This document shows positions 19,553-27,166 of a stretch of 64,000 nt of DNA, piece after piece. The stretch lies in assembly GCF_014946725.1 (NCBI RefSeq), contig NZ_JACFXY010000004.1:305988-369987 (forward strand), written 5' to 3'. The notes under the pieces are model-generated. The model saw only the letters and a list, made by a program, of their open reading frames with translations. It was not told the origin of the DNA and ran no database searches. The stretch is from Mixta mediterraneensis (lineage in GTDB: Bacteria; Pseudomonadota; Gammaproteobacteria; Enterobacterales; Enterobacteriaceae). Each line of letters begins with the position of its first letter. Position 1 is the stretch's first letter. The position numbers were made by a program, and so were the translations under genes.

Positions 19553-20392
19553 ATGTCTCATTCGCTTAAGCTCGGCGTGAATACATCTATTTTCGACGGC
19601 CACGATATGGATGTCGCTTTTAGCCTGATTAAACAGACCGGCTATAAGTATGTGGAACTGGCTTATAACCAAGGCTACGTTGGCGATCTGGATGACAGTC
19701 TGTTTAGCCCGGGCAACGCGGAACGCATTCGCAAGCTACTGGACAAGCATCAGCTTAAAACATTGGCTTTAGGTTGTACGTTCAATCTGGCGCGAACGGA
19801 GGCCGTTTCCTGGTTGCAGACGCGCATTCAGTTCGCACAGCGGATCGGCGTAAATTTATTGAATGTCTGCACGGCGAGCCGGCGCGACTATGCGGCTTTA
19901 GTGAAAAACCTTCAGCAGATTGCACCCGTACTTCAGCAGGCAGAATGTCAGTTACTCATTGAAAACGGTGGTGATCATAATTACGACGCTTTTGCCTTAA
20001 CTCATGAGGGTGAGCAATTGCTGCATGACGTTAATGCGTCGTCGATCGCTTTTAATGGCGATGCGGGCAATATGGTATCGCTACGTCCTGAGGCCGATGC
20101 GATTGGAGAAGTACTGCAAATGTTGCCAAATATGCGCCATTGCCACATAAAAGACGTTGTGAAACTGGAAAATGAATACCGTTTTCCAGCGATTGGCCAG
20201 GGCCTTCTGGATTATTCGCGGCTGATACCGGTTTTAGCCGCTCATGAGATCCCCTGTACATTAGAGATCCCATTACGTATGCACCGACTGGCAGACAGTA
20301 CACCACAGCGCAGCAGCACGCCGGTTCCGGTTGATCGCATTGTGAATGTTCTGAGCGAAAGTAAGCGGTTTATCGATTCAATCCGACTTTAA
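19553..20392 (+). CDS. TIM-barrel sugar isomerase/epimerase (AP endonuclease 2 family)
   Basis: About 279 residues. LGVNTSIFDGHDMDVAFSLI, YKYVELAY, LLIENGGDHNYD (metal-binding Glu), FNGDAGNMVSL, MRHCHIKDV and PCTLEIPLRM give the beta strands and metal ligands of the Xyl_isomerase-like TIM-barrel fold, shared by hydroxypyruvate isomerase, 2-oxo-tetronate isomerase and tagatose/psicose epimerases. AGGAG lies 10 bases before the ATG at 19553 and only 2 bases before an ATG at 19544, so I prefer the former. It is the third gene of the importer-PdxA2 operon after a 215-base gap. It probably interconverts 2- and 3-keto acid sugars, but the substrate is not proven. Confidence 0.8.
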   Translation: MSHSLKLGVNTSIFDGHDMDVAFSLIKQTGYKYVELAYNQGYVGDLDDSLFSPGNAERIRKLLDKHQLKTLALGCTFNLARTEAVSWLQTRIQFAQRIGVNLLNVCTASRRDYAALVKNLQQIAPVLQQAECQLLIENGGDHNYDAFALTHEGEQLLHDVNASSIAFNGDAGNMVSLRPEADAIGEVLQMLPNMRHCHIKDVVKLENEYRFPAIGQGLLDYSRLIPVLAAHEIPCTLEIPLRMHRLADSTPQRSSTPVPVDRIVNVLSESKRFIDSIRL

Positions 20393-20452
20393 ACGTATGC
20401 GCATAATGATTGCGGCTAGCGCGCACCAGGGGTGCGGAATGCTTTGGTGCGC

Positions 20453-20815
20453 TCAGCAAGCAGGCGCGCGTTCGGTTCGCTCATTAGCGATTAGCAACAC
20501 AAAAAGAAGCTTCATTACGCCTTCAGCAAAATAATTGCTAACAGCCATAGGTCTTTTTTCATATCGACCCTCAATAAACAGCTATAACCCCGGCATCTGG
20601 ATACGGGCATTCCCGGCCGTATCGATGAAATTAAACTGGTTATCCGCGCAATATTTCGCCAGCACAGACGTCAGGCGGTTGCACACCCGTAATGCAGGAA
20701 TATCTAGAGGAAAGTGGGTCATCTGTTCACGGACGGTCATCAGTGACGCTTTACGATGGATATGCTTTACTTCCAGGGCAAATGTCACTCTCTCGCCCCC
20801 TAAGATACAAGTCAA
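20453..20815 (-). pseudogene. Degraded AbiEi-type (type IV toxin-antitoxin) antitoxin-like gene
   Basis: The minus strand reads FALEVKHIHRKASLMTVREQ, a gap, then CADNQFNFIDTAGNARIQMP and GL. The string NFIDTAGNA followed by PGL is the conserved core of AbiEi-family antitoxin proteins. A TAG replaces the next residue, and the same frame continues LFIEGRYEKRP and later MKLLFVLLIANE before a second stop at 20453-20455. The N-terminal part is frame-shifted and the winged-helix part is missing. No AbiEii toxin gene is adjacent. This is a dead gene, probably a relic of mobile DNA beside the second tRNA-Asn. Confidence 0.6.
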
Positions 20816-20976
20816 AAATGTTACGCTTTAACAATCATCCTTATGGCATTTCCCATTTCAGCAGCCGCTCAGCTGCTGAATCTCTCGACCTGAACTGACG
20901 AGTCAGTTGCAGGCGTTCTAAAACGGGTCTTTTTTGCTGATTGTTCTTAGCTGACTTTCAAAAACCGCTGAAAAAC

Positions 20977-21011
20977 AAAAAGCCCGCTCAGGTTTCCCTG
21001 AGCGGGCTTCT
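20977..21011. terminator. Hairpin terminator beside the second tRNA-Asn
   Basis: AAGCCCGCTCAGG, loop TTTC, then CCTGAGCGGGCTT: nearly the same stem as at 9076-9111. On the minus strand it directly follows the tRNA gene and gives a U run, so it probably terminates the tRNA transcript. Confidence 0.8.
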
Positions 21012-21018
21012 CTAAATT

Positions 21019-21094
21019 TGGCTCCTCTGACTGGACTCGAACCAGTGACATACGGATTAACAGTCCGCCGTTCTACCGACTGAACTACAGAGGA
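21019..21094 (-). tRNA. tRNA-Asn (GTT), second copy
   Basis: Identical over 76 nt to 12768-12843 with anticodon GTT and encoded CCA. About 30 bases of upstream leader are also nearly identical, so the duplication includes the promoter-proximal DNA. Both copies have the same orientation, 8.25 kb apart. Confidence 0.97.
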
Positions 21095-21112
21095 ATCGTT
21101 GGAACGGGGCGA

Positions 21113-21141
21113 ATATTAACGACGCTGCCTCGGGATGTCAA
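21113..21141 (-). promoter_or_regulatory. Sigma-70 promoter of the second tRNA-Asn
   Basis: TTGACA (21136-21141) and TAATAT (21113-21118) with a 17-base spacer on the minus strand. The CGCCCCG discriminator is shared with the first copy, while the spacer sequence differs. Confidence 0.88.
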
Positions 21142-21600
21142 AGCCCTCTTTAACTTATTGCGTTCAACTGCTCGTAAAAGCAGCGCATTGCTGCTTTTTC
21201 ATTACATTAGCCTGCTTTTCAAACTGCAAACAAGATCTCACTTTATGTGCATTTATCGGTAGATGTTAGATGCGCGTCAAAGTTTTGTTATTTGACGATG
21301 TTAAAACAATCATTTCAATGCTTTTATGTTAAAAGTTTCAAAAAGTAAGTATATGGAATAAATAAACTGTTTACTGCTGCCGGTGGAACAGGGCGGAAAA
21401 ACTGAATCCTCCATTTGAATTTAAATAGTGTTTAATCAATATATTGTGAAAAGGAGTGATCGATCACAGAAATGCGTTAAACCCCAGATCTTACCTCTAT
21501 TAACCGATAAAAAACGCCAGCCGTGTTGAATGGATGTAAAAAATATTTTTCATTCGCGGTGTCAACTCACTGAGCAAGTTAACGATAAAGAAGGGTCTCT
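21142..21600 (+). promoter_or_regulatory. AT-rich control region of the first sugar ABC operon
   Basis: About 460 bases without an ORF. A perfect 12-base palindrome GTGATCGATCAC lies at 21456-21467. Its spacing is wrong for CRP, so it may be an operator for a LacI- or GntR-type regulator encoded elsewhere. AAGAAGGG before 21601 is the ribosome site of the binding-protein gene. Confidence 0.5.
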
Positions 21601-22524
21601 ATGAACATCAAAAAAACGATCGTTGCCTCACTGTTAGCCTGCATGTTACCCGCTGCCGCAATGGCAAAAGACATTCAGGTCGGCGTTTCCATGGCGCTGT
21701 TTGACGATAACTTTCTCACCATTGTGCGTACTTCGATTCAGCAGGAGATGCAGAAAGATGGCGTAAAAGGCCAGATCGAAGATGCCAAAGGTGACGTGGC
21801 GCAGCAATTACAGCAGGTACAAAGCTTCATAGGCCAGGGTGTTGACGCCATCATCGTTAACCCGGTGGATACCAATGCGGTAAAACCGATTATGGATCAG
21901 GCGAAGAAAGCTGGCGTGGCGCTGGTATTTGTTAACCGTCGGCCACAGGCCGAACTGACTGACAAAATGGCGTATGTCGGATCGGATTCCGAGCTGGCGG
22001 GTCGTTTACAGATGGAAGAACTGGCGAAAGCCATGCATGGCAAAGGTAACGTCGCGATCCTGCTGGGCGATATGGCGAATGAATCGACACGTGACCGTAC
22101 CAAAGGCGTAGAAGCGGTCGTGGCCAAATATCCAAATATCAAGGTTGTGCAGAAGCAGACCGCGAAATTTATGCGCAACGATGCCGTTGATGTGGTGAGT
22201 AACTGGTTAACAGCAGGGGATGATATTCAGGCCATCGCTTCAAATAACGACGAAATGGCAATCGGTGCCTTGCAGGCGCTGGGGAAAAACCCTAACCACA
22301 TTTTAATTGCTGGGGTGGATGGCACGCCAGACGCGTTACAGATGTTAAAGAATGGAAAGATGGTCGCTACCGTTTTCCAGGATGCTAAGGGTCAGGGTGA
22401 AGGCGCAGTGCAAACGGCGATCAAACTGGCTAAGGGTGAAGAAGTAAAAAAAGTGGTCAACGTCCCGTATCAGCTGATCACAAAAGACAACATGGACAAG
22501 TTTACGAATCGTAACCAGAAATAA
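21601..22524 (+). CDS. Sugar ABC transporter periplasmic binding protein
   Basis: 307 residues. A Sec signal peptide covers about residues 1-22 (KKTIVASLLACMLPAAAMA, cleavage before KD). The mature part is a Peripla_BP_4 (RbsB/YtfQ-like) fold: VGVSMALFDDNFLT, VDAIIVNPVD, FVNRRP, MAYVGSDSELAG, AIASNNDEMAIGALQAL, IAGVDGTPDAL. It captures a sugar in the periplasm for the ATPase and permease encoded next. NRRP in place of the common D-R/N pair near the ligand site gives no clear substrate. No sugar-metabolic gene follows in the operon. Confidence 0.88.
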   Translation: MNIKKTIVASLLACMLPAAAMAKDIQVGVSMALFDDNFLTIVRTSIQQEMQKDGVKGQIEDAKGDVAQQLQQVQSFIGQGVDAIIVNPVDTNAVKPIMDQAKKAGVALVFVNRRPQAELTDKMAYVGSDSELAGRLQMEELAKAMHGKGNVAILLGDMANESTRDRTKGVEAVVAKYPNIKVVQKQTAKFMRNDAVDVVSNWLTAGDDIQAIASNNDEMAIGALQALGKNPNHILIAGVDGTPDALQMLKNGKMVATVFQDAKGQGEGAVQTAIKLAKGEEVKKVVNVPYQLITKDNMDKFTNRNQK

Positions 22525-22556
22525 TCGTTCCCGACTTAGCCGTACGGAGGTGATGT

Positions 22557-24041
22557 ATGACCGCTTTTGCGCTTGAAGCCGAAGGCATCAGTAAGTTCTT
22601 CCCAGGAGTGAAGGCTCTCGACAACGTATCGCTGCGGGTGCGTTCGGGAACGGTACATGCCTTGATGGGGGAAAATGGCGCGGGCAAATCCACTTTAATG
22701 AAGTGCCTGATCGGGATGTATCGTCCCGACATGGGGACGATTCGCATTAAAGGGGAGCCGGTGCAGTTTCAGGACACTATGGACGCGTTGCGTTCCGGCG
22801 TTTCCATGATCCATCAGGAGCTGAATCTGGTGCCGTACATGACAGTGGCCGAAAACATCTGGCTGGGACGAGAACCGATGAAGTTTGGTTTTGTCGATCA
22901 CAGCAAACTTAACCAGGTAACGCAGGAACTGTTAAACAGACTGAATATCCGGTTAAAAGCCGATCGTATGGTGGGCGATCTGAGCATTGCGTCGCAACAG
23001 ATGGTTGAAATTGCCAAAGCGGTGTCATGGAATTCCGACATCGTGATCATGGACGAACCCACTTCCGCATTGACGGAAACAGAAGTTGCCCATCTGTTTA
23101 CCATTATTCGCGACCTGCGTGAGCAGGGCAAAGCCATTATTTATATCAGTCACAAAATGGATGAGATCTTTGCGATTACCGATGAGATCAGCATTTTTCG
23201 TGATGGCAGCTGGATTGGCAGCAACCACACCACGGAATTCACTCGCCAGTCGCTGATAACCCAAATGGTTGGACGTGAACTGACGCAGCTGTTTCCGAAA
23301 TTCAACAATGCCATCGGCGAAGAAGTACTGACGGTGCGCAATCTCATCTGCAAAGATCGCTTTACTGACATCAACTTTACCCTGCGTAGAGGTGAAATTC
23401 TCGGCGTCGCCGGATTAGTCGGAGCAGGGCGCAGCGAAGTGATGGAAAGTCTGTTCGGCATGGAAAGTTTTGACAGCGGCGAAGTGCTGATTGACGGGGT
23501 GCCCGTAAACATTGATTCGCCATCAACAGCGATTGAAAAGGGGATGGCATTTCTGACCGAGGACCGTAAAAAGTCCGGGCTGTTCCTGGTGCTGTCGGTA
23601 ATGGAGAACATGAGCATCGTCAATATGCCGGAATACAGCGGCAAGAGCGGCTTTGTCAGCCACGTGAAGATGGCGCAGGACTGCATGGAGCAGATCCGCC
23701 GTCTTAACATCAAAACGCCGACCATGGATCAGATCATCAATAACCTCAGCGGGGGTAATCAGCAGAAGGTTTTGATTGCGCGCTGGCTACTGGCGCAACC
23801 GAAGATTCTGATTCTGGACGAACCTACTCGCGGTATCGACGTAGGGGCGAAAGCAGAGATTTATCGTTTGATCAGTGAACTGGCCAACCGTGGCGTGGCA
23901 ATCATCATGGTGTCGTCTGAACTGCCGGAAATTCTCGGCATGAGCGACCGGGTGATGGTCATGCATGGCGGGCGTATAACCGGCATCCTCGATAAAGAAG
24001 AAGCCGATCAGGAAACCATTTTGTCGTTGGCATCCGAGTGA
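22557..24041 (+). CDS. Sugar ABC transporter ATPase (RbsA/MglA type)
   Basis: 494 residues with two ABC domains. The first has Walker [10 protein letters not shown], signature region [13 protein letters not shown] and Walker [14 protein letters not shown]. The second has the degenerate P-loop GLVGAGRSE, signature LSGGNQQKV and Walker [20 protein letters not shown]. This asymmetric pair is the rule for the carbohydrate uptake 2 (CUT2) family. It energises import by the membrane permease encoded 15 bases downstream. The start at 22557 has CGGAGG upstream. Confidence 0.92.
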   Translation: MTAFALEAEGISKFFPGVKALDNVSLRVRSGTVHALMGENGAGKSTLMKCLIGMYRPDMGTIRIKGEPVQFQDTMDALRSGVSMIHQELNLVPYMTVAENIWLGREPMKFGFVDHSKLNQVTQELLNRLNIRLKADRMVGDLSIASQQMVEIAKAVSWNSDIVIMDEPTSALTETEVAHLFTIIRDLREQGKAIIYISHKMDEIFAITDEISIFRDGSWIGSNHTTEFTRQSLITQMVGRELTQLFPKFNNAIGEEVLTVRNLICKDRFTDINFTLRRGEILGVAGLVGAGRSEVMESLFGMESFDSGEVLIDGVPVNIDSPSTAIEKGMAFLTEDRKKSGLFLVLSVMENMSIVNMPEYSGKSGFVSHVKMAQDCMEQIRRLNIKTPTMDQIINNLSGGNQQKVLIARWLLAQPKILILDEPTRGIDVGAKAEIYRLISELANRGVAIIMVSSELPEILGMSDRVMVMHGGRITGILDKEEADQETILSLASE

Positions 24042-24056
24042 GGCGCGAGAAAAATT

Positions 24057-25088
24057 ATGAGCAATATGAAAGTAACTGCCCCAGCGGCAAATCATCAAAC
24101 GTCGTTTTTCGCCAGTCTGCGGCACAAGATGCCGAAAGATACCGGCATCTTTGTGGTGATGGTCGGCATCGCGCTGATCTTTGAAATCGCCGGTTGGTAT
24201 GTGCGCGATCAATCCTTTCTGATGAACACTAACCGTTTGATTTTGATTCTGTTACAGGTTGCGATAATCGGCATCATCGCGGTGGATGTAACCCAGGTCA
24301 TCATTACTACCGGCATCGACTTGTCTTCCGGTTCGGTCATTGCCTTAACCGCTGTAGTGGCGGCCAGTCTGGCGCAAACCTCGGACAGCCTGACGCCGAT
24401 GTTTCCGGCGCTGGTCAATATGCCTGCGGTAATACCGATTGGGGCGGGTATTGGGGTTGGATTGTTATGCGGCCTGGTCAACGGCGCACTGATTACCCGC
24501 ACCGGCATCCCGCCTTTCATCGCCACGCTGGGCATGATGGTATCTGCAAGAGGGCTGGCGCAGTATTACACTCAGGGCAATCCAATTAGTTTCCTGTCTG
24601 ATAGCTTTACGTCTATCGGTCAGGGCGCTATGCCTGTAGTTATTTTTCTGGTGGTGGCGTTCCTGTTCCATGTTGCGCTGAAGCATACCCGCTACGGTAA
24701 ATACGTTTATGCTATTGGCGGTAACATGACCTCGGCGAAAGTGTCGGGTATTAACGTAAACAAATATTTGATCATTGTTTATACCATTGCAGGCGCGCTT
24801 TCCGGTCTGGCGGGCGTGGTGCTGGCGGCGCGCGTCAGCAGCGGTCAGTCAAGTATGGGCATGGCCTATGAACTGGATGCGATTGCCGCAGCGGTGATCG
24901 GGGGCAGCAGCCTGATGGGCGGCGTGGGTCGTATTACCGGAACGTTGATTGGTGCGGTTATCCTTGGTTTGATCAAAAGTGGATTCACCTTTATCGGGGT
25001 GGATGCTTATGTGCAGGATATTATTAAAGGCATCATTATCGTTGCGGCAGTTTCTATTGATATGCATCGAAACCGCAAAAAACGTTAA
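24057..25088 (+). CDS. Sugar ABC transporter permease (RbsC type)
   Basis: 343 residues with about 8-10 membrane helices. Family elements include VTQVIITTGIDLSSGSVIAL, ITRTGIPPFIATLGMM and the cytoplasmic loop ELDAIAAAVIGGSSLMGGVG (EAA-like coupling region). It forms the homodimeric pore for the ATPase encoded just upstream. The operon ends 35 bases before a GC-rich hairpin. The regulator and sugar are not identifiable. Confidence 0.9.
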   Translation: MSNMKVTAPAANHQTSFFASLRHKMPKDTGIFVVMVGIALIFEIAGWYVRDQSFLMNTNRLILILLQVAIIGIIAVDVTQVIITTGIDLSSGSVIALTAVVAASLAQTSDSLTPMFPALVNMPAVIPIGAGIGVGLLCGLVNGALITRTGIPPFIATLGMMVSARGLAQYYTQGNPISFLSDSFTSIGQGAMPVVIFLVVAFLFHVALKHTRYGKYVYAIGGNMTSAKVSGINVNKYLIIVYTIAGALSGLAGVVLAARVSSGQSSMGMAYELDAIAAAVIGGSSLMGGVGRITGTLIGAVILGLIKSGFTFIGVDAYVQDIIKGIIIVAAVSIDMHRNRKKR

Positions 25089-25122
25089 TATCGTCGCGCT
25101 GCGAATCCATTGTCAGCGCTTA

Positions 25123-25154
25123 ACAGCCCTGGTCTGGTCTGCGTCCGGGGCTGT
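25123..25154 (+). terminator. Probable terminator of the first sugar ABC operon
   Basis: ACAGCCC (25123-25129) pairs with GGGCTGT (25148-25154) around an 18-base loop, followed by CCCCCTTT rather than a clean T run. Position, right after the permease gene, supports the call. Confidence 0.5.
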
Positions 25155-25443
25155 AATCTCCCCCTTTGCAACAGAAATCAGCGTGAGCATGTGCTCATTT
25201 CACCTGTACCCTGCCACAAAAAGTAAAATCAGACACTGTGATAAAGCCAGCGCTTTCCAGACAGAGAGTTCTGTAATCATCTCCGTCGGCGCCTTTCGCG
25301 GGTGGGAAAGAAGAGAAAGACCTGCGCACCCTCAATAGGTGTAAATATAAGTTTAACCACTGATAACGTTTACACTCTGTTAACGTTTCAGCGCTCATAA
25401 ACGCAGTCTGCACGCGGGCTCGACGCATCCTTATGACTCTGCC

Positions 25444-25515
25444 TGCACTAAAAGTGCACGATGCGTCATCACTTTTCTGCACACTTCTATCTATTTTTTG
25501 CACCATACAAGTGCA
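25444..25515 (+). promoter_or_regulatory. NtrC-type enhancer sites upstream of nac
   Basis: TGCACCATACAAGTGCA at 25499-25515 matches the enteric NtrC dyad TGCACY-N5-RGTGCA with the correct 17-bp length. A second dyad, TGCACTAAAAGTGCA at 25444-25458, has the same half-sites but a 2-bp shorter centre. Both lie about 130-210 bases before the sigma-54 promoter, a normal enhancer distance. Confidence 0.78.
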
Positions 25516-25643
25516 TGTTCCCTCATCTCGTTTCCTTTTCCGTCATGTTCTGCGCTTATTAACCCATAAGAGTTAATCAGAAAGGCTTATTTTCCGGATG
25601 GTTAGGAATTTTCTGGCTTAGTTAAATCAGGATCTGCAAAAAC

Positions 25644-25659
25644 TGGCCTGCATATTGCA
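25644..25659 (+). promoter_or_regulatory. Sigma-54 promoter of nac
   Basis: TGGCCTGCATATTGCA: GG and GC are exactly 10 bases apart, as in TGGCAYRN4TTGCW. It ends 67 bases before the nac start codon. nac is sigma-54/NtrC-dependent in Klebsiella and E. coli, so this is expected. Confidence 0.85.
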
Positions 25660-25726
25660 ATTTCATTGCTTACAAAGTGACTGGCTCAGGTTAGTCCACT
25701 ATTCGGGGACAGGTGACGGAGGCATG

Positions 25727-26656
25727 ATGAATTTAAGGCGACTGAAGTACTTTGTAAAAATCGTCGATATTGGCAGTCTGACTCAGGCGGCAGAAGTGCT
25801 GCACATTGCACAGCCGGCGCTCAGTCAGCAGGTAGCTACGCTGGAAAATGAACTGGACCAGCAATTGCTTATTCGTACTAAGCGCGGCGTAACGCCAACC
25901 GAAGCCGGTAAAATTCTCTACGCTCACGCTCGTACCATTCTGCGCCAGTGTGAGCAGGCACAAACGGCGGTGATTAACGCCGGGCAGGCGCTGAATGGGC
26001 AGGTATCAATCGGTCTGGCCCCTGGTACAGCAGCGTCCTCGCTGACGATGCCATTGCTGCAAACGGTGCGCGAACAGTTTCCAGACGTGCTGGTGTACCT
26101 GCATGAAAACAGCGGCAGCTCGCTAAATGAAAAAGTCATGAGCGGCCAACTTGATATGGCGGTGCTGTATGATCGTGCGCCAACGGCGGGGATCAATAGC
26201 ATTCCGCTAATGAAAGAAGAACTTTATCTGGTCGGTGCAACTGATTGTCCGGGCAGTGCTGTTGATCTGGCTGACGTCGCGCAGATGAGTCTGTTTTTGC
26301 CACGTGATTACAGCGCGGTACGTAAGCGGGTTGACGAAGCTTTTTCACTGCGTCGCTTGAGTGCGCGCATTATTGGAGAGATTGAATCAATTTCTACGCT
26401 GACGGCAGCCGTTTCCAGCGGCATGGGTGTTACCGTATTGCCAGAATCTGCCGCCCGTTCTCTGGTTGGCTCTACCAATGCCTGGATGGCGCGCATCAAC
26501 AGCCCATCGCTGAATCTGCCATTATCGTTGAATGTCTCAGCGCGTTTGCCGTTGTCGCCATCAGCGCAGGCAGTGAAGAATATTTTGCTGTCGCTGCTGA
26601 ATAAGCCGCTGGCGGAGGAGCGGGAGCTGATGTCAGAGAGGTTGCTCACTGCGTGA
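25727..26656 (+). CDS. nac: Nitrogen assimilation control protein, LysR family
   Basis: 309 residues. The N-terminus matches E. coli Nac almost residue by residue (RRLKYFVKIVDIGSLTQAAE, LHIAQPALSQQVATLENEL), and the LysR effector domain keeps FLPRDYSAVRKRVDEAFSLR and MGVTVLPESAARSL. Nac couples sigma-54-dependent nitrogen signalling to sigma-70 promoters: it activates poor-nitrogen catabolic operons and represses genes such as gdhA, needing no co-effector. I chose the ATG at 25727 because GGAGG at 25718-25722 is too close to the ATG at 25724. The last codons and the stop lie inside a repeated sequence (copy two at 26771-26843), so the extreme C-terminus may have been altered by repeat invasion. 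Confidence 0.95.
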   Translation: MNLRRLKYFVKIVDIGSLTQAAEVLHIAQPALSQQVATLENELDQQLLIRTKRGVTPTEAGKILYAHARTILRQCEQAQTAVINAGQALNGQVSIGLAPGTAASSLTMPLLQTVREQFPDVLVYLHENSGSSLNEKVMSGQLDMAVLYDRAPTAGINSIPLMKEELYLVGATDCPGSAVDLADVAQMSLFLPRDYSAVRKRVDEAFSLRRLSARIIGEIESISTLTAAVSSGMGVTVLPESAARSLVGSTNAWMARINSPSLNLPLSLNVSARLPLSPSAQAVKNILLSLLNKPLAEERELMSERLLTA

Positions 26657-26843
26657 GGGTTCCGGCCGGGTATAGTGGTTCACTCCGTGAAGGTTCCGCC
26701 CGCCAGGCGTGGGCAGCACGGTCTGACGGACCGGTCAGGCACACAGGGTGTAGTGGTTCACGCTGTGAAGGTTGCTCACTGCGTGAGGGTTCCGGCCGGG
26801 TATAGTGGTTCACTCCGTGAGGGTTCCGCCCGCCAGGCGTGGG
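26641..26843. repeat. Pair of 73-bp direct repeats at the 3' end of nac
   Basis: 26641-26713 and 26771-26843 are the same sequence with one difference (GTGAAGG versus GTGAGGG), offset 130 bases. A shorter element, TAGTGGTTCAC followed by GTGAAGGTT, occurs three times (near 26672, 26750 and 26802). The first copy contains the stop codon of nac. Confidence 0.9.
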
Positions 26844-27166
26844 GGAGTTTCAGCCCGGCCTGTGCAGGCGGACGTGTTAAGGGGCTTACGCCCGCCCCTT
26901 AACAATCCCGGCGTCCGGCAGCCTTCGCTGTCCCTTCGTCACTCACTGCGGCCTGACGGACCGTCCGGACTCGCCGTCCTGGCTCGTTCCGGCCTCTCGC
27001 CGACGTCCTGTCGGCTCGTCCTGGCCTCCGGTCTCTCCTCAGCGCGACGGATGCCTCCTCAAACCGCCTTCTGTGAGTGATAAGTTTTTTCTCGGCCAGG
27101 CATTGTCTGTTGGTCAGGAATGCAAAAACTACAAAATTATCGCGATAAATTCATAAAAGGAAAAAG
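26844..27166. other. GC-rich non-coding DNA with a strong hairpin
   Basis: No credible ORF. TTAAGGGGC (26877-26885) pairs perfectly with GCCCCTTAA (26894-26902) around an 8-base loop. The rest is unusually rich in GGCCTG/CCGTCCGG-like words and differs in composition from the flanking nac and cbl genes. Confidence 0.6.

Noticed and set aside
21456..21467. CRP site before the first sugar ABC operon
   Set aside because: The palindrome GTGATCGATCAC has a 4-base centre; CRP needs six between GTGA and TCAC.
25195..25506. Minus-strand ORF upstream of nac
   Set aside because: It spans the NtrC-like sites, lacks a ribosome site and resembles no family.
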